In this document: piece by piece, positions 14,282-16,998 of the stretch
Layout of the letters: every line of letters starts with the position of its first letter
How positions within the stretch are numbered: position 1 is the stretch's first letter
Source of the DNA: Baffinella frigidus
Taxonomy: Eukaryota; Cryptophyceae; Cryptomonadales; Baffinellaceae
Length of the DNA stretch: 16,998 nt
NCBI GenBank assembly: GCA_026770585.1
Contig: MU646435.1
Location: 431,462-448,459 of the forward strand
Reading direction: 5' to 3'
Made by a program: the position numbers and the translations under genes
Notes under the pieces: model-generated
Databases searched by the model: none
Seen by the model: the letters and a program-made list of their open reading frames with translations, nothing else
Told to the model about the DNA's origin: nothing

Positions 14282-14303
14282 CTGCCGGATGGTGTGTTTG
14301 TGA

Positions 14304-14500
14304 GGGAGGGAGAGAGAGGGGGAGAGAGAGAGAGGGAGAGAGAGAGAGAGGGAGATAGGGAGAGAGAGAGAGGGAGAGAGAGAGAGAGAAGAGAGAGAGA
14401 GGGAGGGAGGGAGAGAGAGAGGGGGTGGGAGAGGGAGGGGGGGGGGGAGAGACAAAGAGGGAGAGAGAGGGAGAGAGGGAGAGAGGGAGAGGAGGGATGG
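14304..14500 (+). repeat. Purine microsatellite (GA/GGGA)n
   Basis: GA and GGGA runs with a nine-to-ten base G run near 14437-14447. On the sense strand of the LRR gene it is CT-rich and continues directly from the exon sequence of L6, where ATCCCTCCTCTCCCTCTCTC replaces the ATCCCTCTTTCTCTCGG of L5. Confidence 0.9.
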
Positions 14501-14549
14501 TTCCGTTGAACGCGTTATTGTTCAGCCAGACAAACTGCAAAGCCCTATC
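14501..14549 (-). pseudogene. LRR exon copy L6 running into a CT repeat
   Basis: Acceptor TGGCAG at 14550, then DRALQFVWLNNNAFNGTIPP, after which the LRR motif is lost into Leu/Ser/Pro coded by the CT repeat. It matches L5 closely up to GTIP. Confidence 0.7.
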
Positions 14550-14636
14550 CTGCCACATCGAGACAGAGACAGAGTTGCTTCATTGAGGTCATGCGCGGGC
14601 CTACAGAAAATCACCGAACAGCACGTGCTGCATTTC

Positions 14637-14797
14637 AACACAGCGGGCTACGAAAGGATTCGCGGGCAGGAAATGCCCGAGTTTCCGTTACCTTATCCGA
14701 AGGAACCCCCCCTATGTCCCTACGGATTGCCTGCCGTAGGGTTGTAGGTCTTATCGCTTAGGGATTATTCCACATCCCTTGGAAGTCTGCTGTGTGG
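14637..14797 (+). mobile_element. Foldback element C, copy C3
   Basis: AACACAGCGGGCTACGAAAG at the left and CCCTTGGAAGTCTGCTGTGT at the right, with CCGTTACCTTATCCGAAGGA and CTGCCGTAGGG inside. Confidence 0.87.
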
Positions 14798-15078
14798 TGT
14801 TCGCGACGAAATGCAAATGTATGAGCCGAGCCCCCGGTGAATCAGTTGGTAGTGTATATGCGCGTGGAACCTTGTCTGAGTAACCCGCCACGCCAGAGGG
14901 ATCGAAACATCCACTTTTGACATCTTTCAAGGGATATCCCTTGAATTTTTGAGTCAACCACGACAGATCTATCGTGGATAAGGCGTCGGTTTCCCTCAAT
15001 CATTTTGGCGTGGCGTGTGGGTTGGGGTTCGATGCATCCGAGGCCACCCTCACCTCTAAACCCTCAAGGTACAGGTGA
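14798..15078. other. Spacer with no recognised gene
   Basis: Probable intron or intergenic sequence of the LRR region. It contains a small hairpin near 14935 (AAGGGATATCCCTT). No coding block recognised. Confidence 0.4.
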
Positions 15079-15082
15079 GGAT

Positions 15083-15156
<74 letters not shown>

Positions 15157-15157
15157 C
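15079..15157 (-). repeat. Telomere-related array (GGGTTGA)n
   Basis: Eleven or so GGGTTGA units on the plus strand, CCCTCAA in the sense direction of the LRR exons. One substitution away from the telomere-like heptamer. Confidence 0.92.
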
Positions 15158-15189
15158 GTTGCCTGTGTGGGGTTCACAGGGACCGCCTC

Positions 15190-15366
15190 GCCTCACTGCA
15201 CTCCGAGCCACAGGATTTTAGCTAAGTCAACCAGCTCATCTCAGTCAACTTTCCCCTGATTTCGTTTAGATGGACCCTGGCACCATGGCAGGCATTTGAC
15301 CTAAGGCGCTGGCCTTCAGGGGGAGTTGACTTAACTGAAATCTTGTGGCTCGGAGTGCACTGAGGC
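15190..15366. mobile_element. Foldback element I (arms about 42 bp)
   Basis: GCCTCACTGCACTCCGAGCC, then ACAGGATTTTAG and TAAGTCAAC at the left match the reverse complement of GTTGACTTAACTGAAATCTT and GTGGCTCGGAGTGCACTGAG at the right. 177 bp. It lies downstream of LRR block M5. Confidence 0.85.
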
Positions 15367-15463
15367 ACGCGGGATGGAGTAACCCCTTCTAGATTTCGCC
15401 TACAATAACCCCTTTCGGAGGTTACTACTTGGGATCAAAGGGGTTACTATTTGGGCTCCGCAC

Positions 15464-15535
15464 CTCACTGAGCGACACGAGGATTTCGCCAGAGAGATAG
15501 TTCTACCACAGTCCGAGGTGCCGAAGCTTCTTGTC
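15464..15535 (-). pseudogene. LRR block M5, with stop
   Basis: The sense strand reads KKLRHLGLW-stop-NYLSGEILVSLSE, then donor GAG|GTGCGG. It matches exon M3 but TAG replaces the Gln codon. Confidence 0.7.
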
Positions 15536-15647
15536 TCATATCTCAGATTTGGCTCGGCGTTGGAGCCCTTCCGCACTTTTAGGGTTGAACATACCAGGAT
15601 GTGTACCGAAACCCCTGTGGATAGACGCCCCAAGGGGCGCGCCTCAC

Positions 15648-15722
15648 CTCACTGAGCAACGCGGCGATTTCGCCAGGGAGGTGGTTTTGCCATACGCCGA
15701 GGTGCCGAAGTTTCTTGAGGCG
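15648..15722 (-). pseudogene. LRR block M4, truncated
   Basis: LKKLRHLGVWQNHLPGEIAA then LLSE and donor GAG|GTGAGG. The reading frame is clean, but the upstream part of the repeat (LNGSLPDTLSN) is missing and no acceptor is obvious. Confidence 0.6.
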
Positions 15723-15843
15723 AGAGATTCCGCAAAACGTCTATCTAAAACATTAACGGCGCGAATCTTGGTATTTTAAACCCTGAAAGTCCGGAATGGC
15801 TCTAACGCCAAGCAGTAAATTGTGTCCGCGGAGAGCGCCTCAC

Positions 15844-15948
15844 CTCACTGAGAGACGCGGGGATCTCCCCCGAGAGGTGGTTTTGCCATACGCCGAGGTG
15901 CCGGAGTTTCTTGAGGTTGGATAGCGTGTCTGGCAGCGATCCGTTGAG
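15844..15948 (-). CDS. LRR exon M3 (intact, 35 codons)
   Basis: Acceptor GGCACAG at 15949, then LNGSLPDTLSNLKKLRHLGV, WQNHLSGEIPASLSE, and the donor GAG|GTGAGG at 15843. Phase 0 at both ends. It gives one full 24-residue repeat and the start of the next. The acceptor lies only about five bases beyond the end of a C-family element, whose terminal CTGTGTGG precedes it on the sense strand. Confidence 0.8.
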
Positions 15949-15953
15949 CTGTG

Positions 15954-16044
15954 CCACACAGCGAATTACGAATGGATTTTGTGAATAACCAATAGGTGGA
16001 TAACCACAAGACCCTACGGTAGGCCATCCGTAGGGACATAGACA
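15954..16044 (-). mobile_element. Half of a C element, reverse orientation (C5)
   Basis: Read on the minus strand, CCTATGTCCCTACGGATGGC, CTACCGTAGGGTC, TTATTCACAAAATCC and CGCTGTGTGG match the right half of C1. The left half is absent. Confidence 0.75.
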
Positions 16045-16115
16045 GGTGGTTTTGCTATTCGCCGAGATGCCAGTTTCTTGACGCTCACAGCTCAACGGAG
16101 CGATCTGTTAAGCTG
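16045..16115 (-). pseudogene. Degenerate LRR block M2
   Basis: ACAGCTTAACAGATCGCTCC and GTCAAGAAACTGGCATCTCG, then CAAAACCACCTGTC on the sense strand match M3 but contain deletions and stops. Confidence 0.6.
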
Positions 16116-16119
16116 TGTG

Positions 16120-16318
16120 CGGCGGGGGTTTACGAAGGGAGTACGAAGGGGTTTTGTGAATAGCCCATTGGTGGATAACCATAAGGGTTACGAATGTTAC
16201 GAAGGAATTTTGTGAATAGCCCATAGGTGGATAACCATAAGGGTTACGAAGGGATTTCGTGGATAACCCATGCGTGGATAAGCATAAGACCCTGCGGTAT
16301 GCCCTCCGTAGGGACACA
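16120..16318 (-). repeat. Minisatellite grown from the end of a C element
   Basis: About three units of 55-65 bp around TTACGAAGG, TTTTGTGAATAGCCCATAGG and TGGATAACCATAAGGG, ending with GACCCTGCGGTATGCCCTCC and GTAGGGACACAGG. The units correspond to the terminal part of family C in reverse orientation. Confidence 0.8.
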
Positions 16319-16349
16319 GGGCTGTTCCTACGGGGGCTTCACAAAGGAG

Positions 16350-16419
16350 GTGTGGTTCTGCCATTCGCCAAGGTGCCGAAGTTTCTTGAGGTTGGCGTGT
16401 CTGGCAGCGATCCGTTCAG
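16350..16419 (-). pseudogene. LRR block M1, frameshifted
   Basis: Acceptor-like CACACAG at 16420, then LNGSLPDT, followed by a four-base deletion relative to M3 (ACGCTATCCAACCTC becomes ACGCCAACCTC) that throws the rest out of frame. Confidence 0.7.
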
Positions 16420-16437
16420 CTGTGTGCGGCGGGGGGT

Positions 16438-16576
16438 CCACTTAGCGGCAGCCGAGTTCCTTTTCGCCTTAAAGGCAAGGCGAAATTCCGGTTGGAATCC
16501 AGGGCAATGGATAAGATTCTAGTACAAATCGTTTGGATGGACTGTATCCGTGAAGCCCCCGGTGGCTGCTAAGTGG
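16438..16576 (-). mobile_element. Element D, copy D5 (139 bp), reverse orientation
   Basis: CCACTTAGCGGCAGCC at the left and GGTGGCTGCTAAGTGG at the right. The interior is the reverse complement of the other D copies (AATTCCGGTTGGAATCCAGG, AGTACAAATCGTTTGGATGG). Confidence 0.88.
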
Positions 16577-16675
16577 GCTGGGAGCCTGAGCGGTGAGACC
16601 TTGTTGTTTTAGGGGTAGAGGCGCCACGAGTGGTGGCACCCCCCAGACCCTACACCCTGCAGGAAACTCTATCGT

Positions 16676-16998
16676 CCTAGGGTTTAGGGAACTCTATCGT
16701 CCTAGGGTTTAGCGGTGAGCGGTGAGCGGTTAGGGTAAGGGGTTTGGTCTGCACCTAACCCTTTTCACATGTAGGTTTGGGTTTTGGCGTTGGGGTTTGG
16801 GGTTTCTGGGTTCGGGTTTCGGGGTTCGGGTTTCGGGGTTCGGGTTTCTTGTTTCAGATTTCGGGGCTCGGGGTTCGGGTTTCGGGTTTTTTGTTTCAGA
16901 TTTCGGGGCTCGGGGTTCGGGTTTCGGGCTTCGGGTTTCGGGTTTCGGGGTTCGGGGTTCGGGTTTCGGGTTTCGGGTTTCGGGTTTCGGGTTTCGGG
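16676..16998 (-). repeat. Degenerate telomere-like array (GGGTTTC/GGGTTTA)
   Basis: Starts with TAGGGTTTAG and GGTGAGC repeats, then TTTGGGG, then long runs of CGGGTTT and CGGGGTT to the window edge, with a doubled block containing TTGTTTCAGATTTCGGGGCT. C-rich on the minus strand. Confidence 0.9.

Noticed and set aside
14103-14558. 151-residue minus-strand frame joining LRR motifs to a Leu/Ser/Pro-rich stretch
   Set aside because: It reads through the CT microsatellite and enters exon L5 in the wrong frame. The LRR pieces at its two ends are separate exons.
15375-15450. GGGTTACT repeats as a further telomere-like array
   Set aside because: Only three or four scattered copies with unrelated sequence between. 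Not a tandem array.

Overview
This is nuclear DNA of a eukaryote, most likely a microalga or related protist. The evidence is spliced genes with GT-AG introns, many plant/alveolate-type telomere-like heptamers (CCCTAAA and close variants), plant-like 24-residue leucine-rich repeats (LRRs), and a dense load of short foldback elements. A chromerid or dinoflagellate would fit the heptamer, but the sequence does not prove a lineage. Most long open frames here are spurious, because the real coding sequence is cut into exons of about 60-125 nt. I found the genes by reading short conserved peptide blocks and testing splice sites and phase.

Layout. (1) Positions 86-5552 (+) hold the C-terminal half of a DGAT2-family acyltransferase in seven exons, with a second copy of the last exon at 6093-6155. 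The N-terminal half lies to the left of the window. Nearly every exon has a damaged partial copy nearby. (2) Positions 6156-7548 are a mobile-element-rich spacer between convergent genes. (3) Positions 7549-8933 (-) hold a complete-looking three-exon gene for a J-domain protein with a long Ala/Glu/Arg-rich coiled coil. (4) Positions 8934-12300 contain foldback elements, a 109-bp minisatellite, a probable terminal exon of an unknown minus-strand gene (10880-11000) and a duplicated short coding-like block. (5) Positions 13249-16419 (-) hold a decaying array of LRR exons, several with intact 24-residue repeats and clean splice sites, others with stops or frameshifts. The right end runs into a long degenerate telomere-like array.

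Two patterns link the regions. First, long telomere-like arrays lie inside introns, often ending within about 15 nt of the 3' splice site, and are C-rich on the sense strand. Their orientation therefore switches where transcription switches, between 6.2 and 7.5 kb. Second, at least four families of small terminal-inverted-repeat elements (A about 122 bp, B about 104 bp, C about 160 bp, D 139 bp) are scattered through introns and spacers. A, B and C share a central near-palindrome (CTACNGTAGGG with CCTAGG), and one B element is nested at a TA in the middle of an A element.
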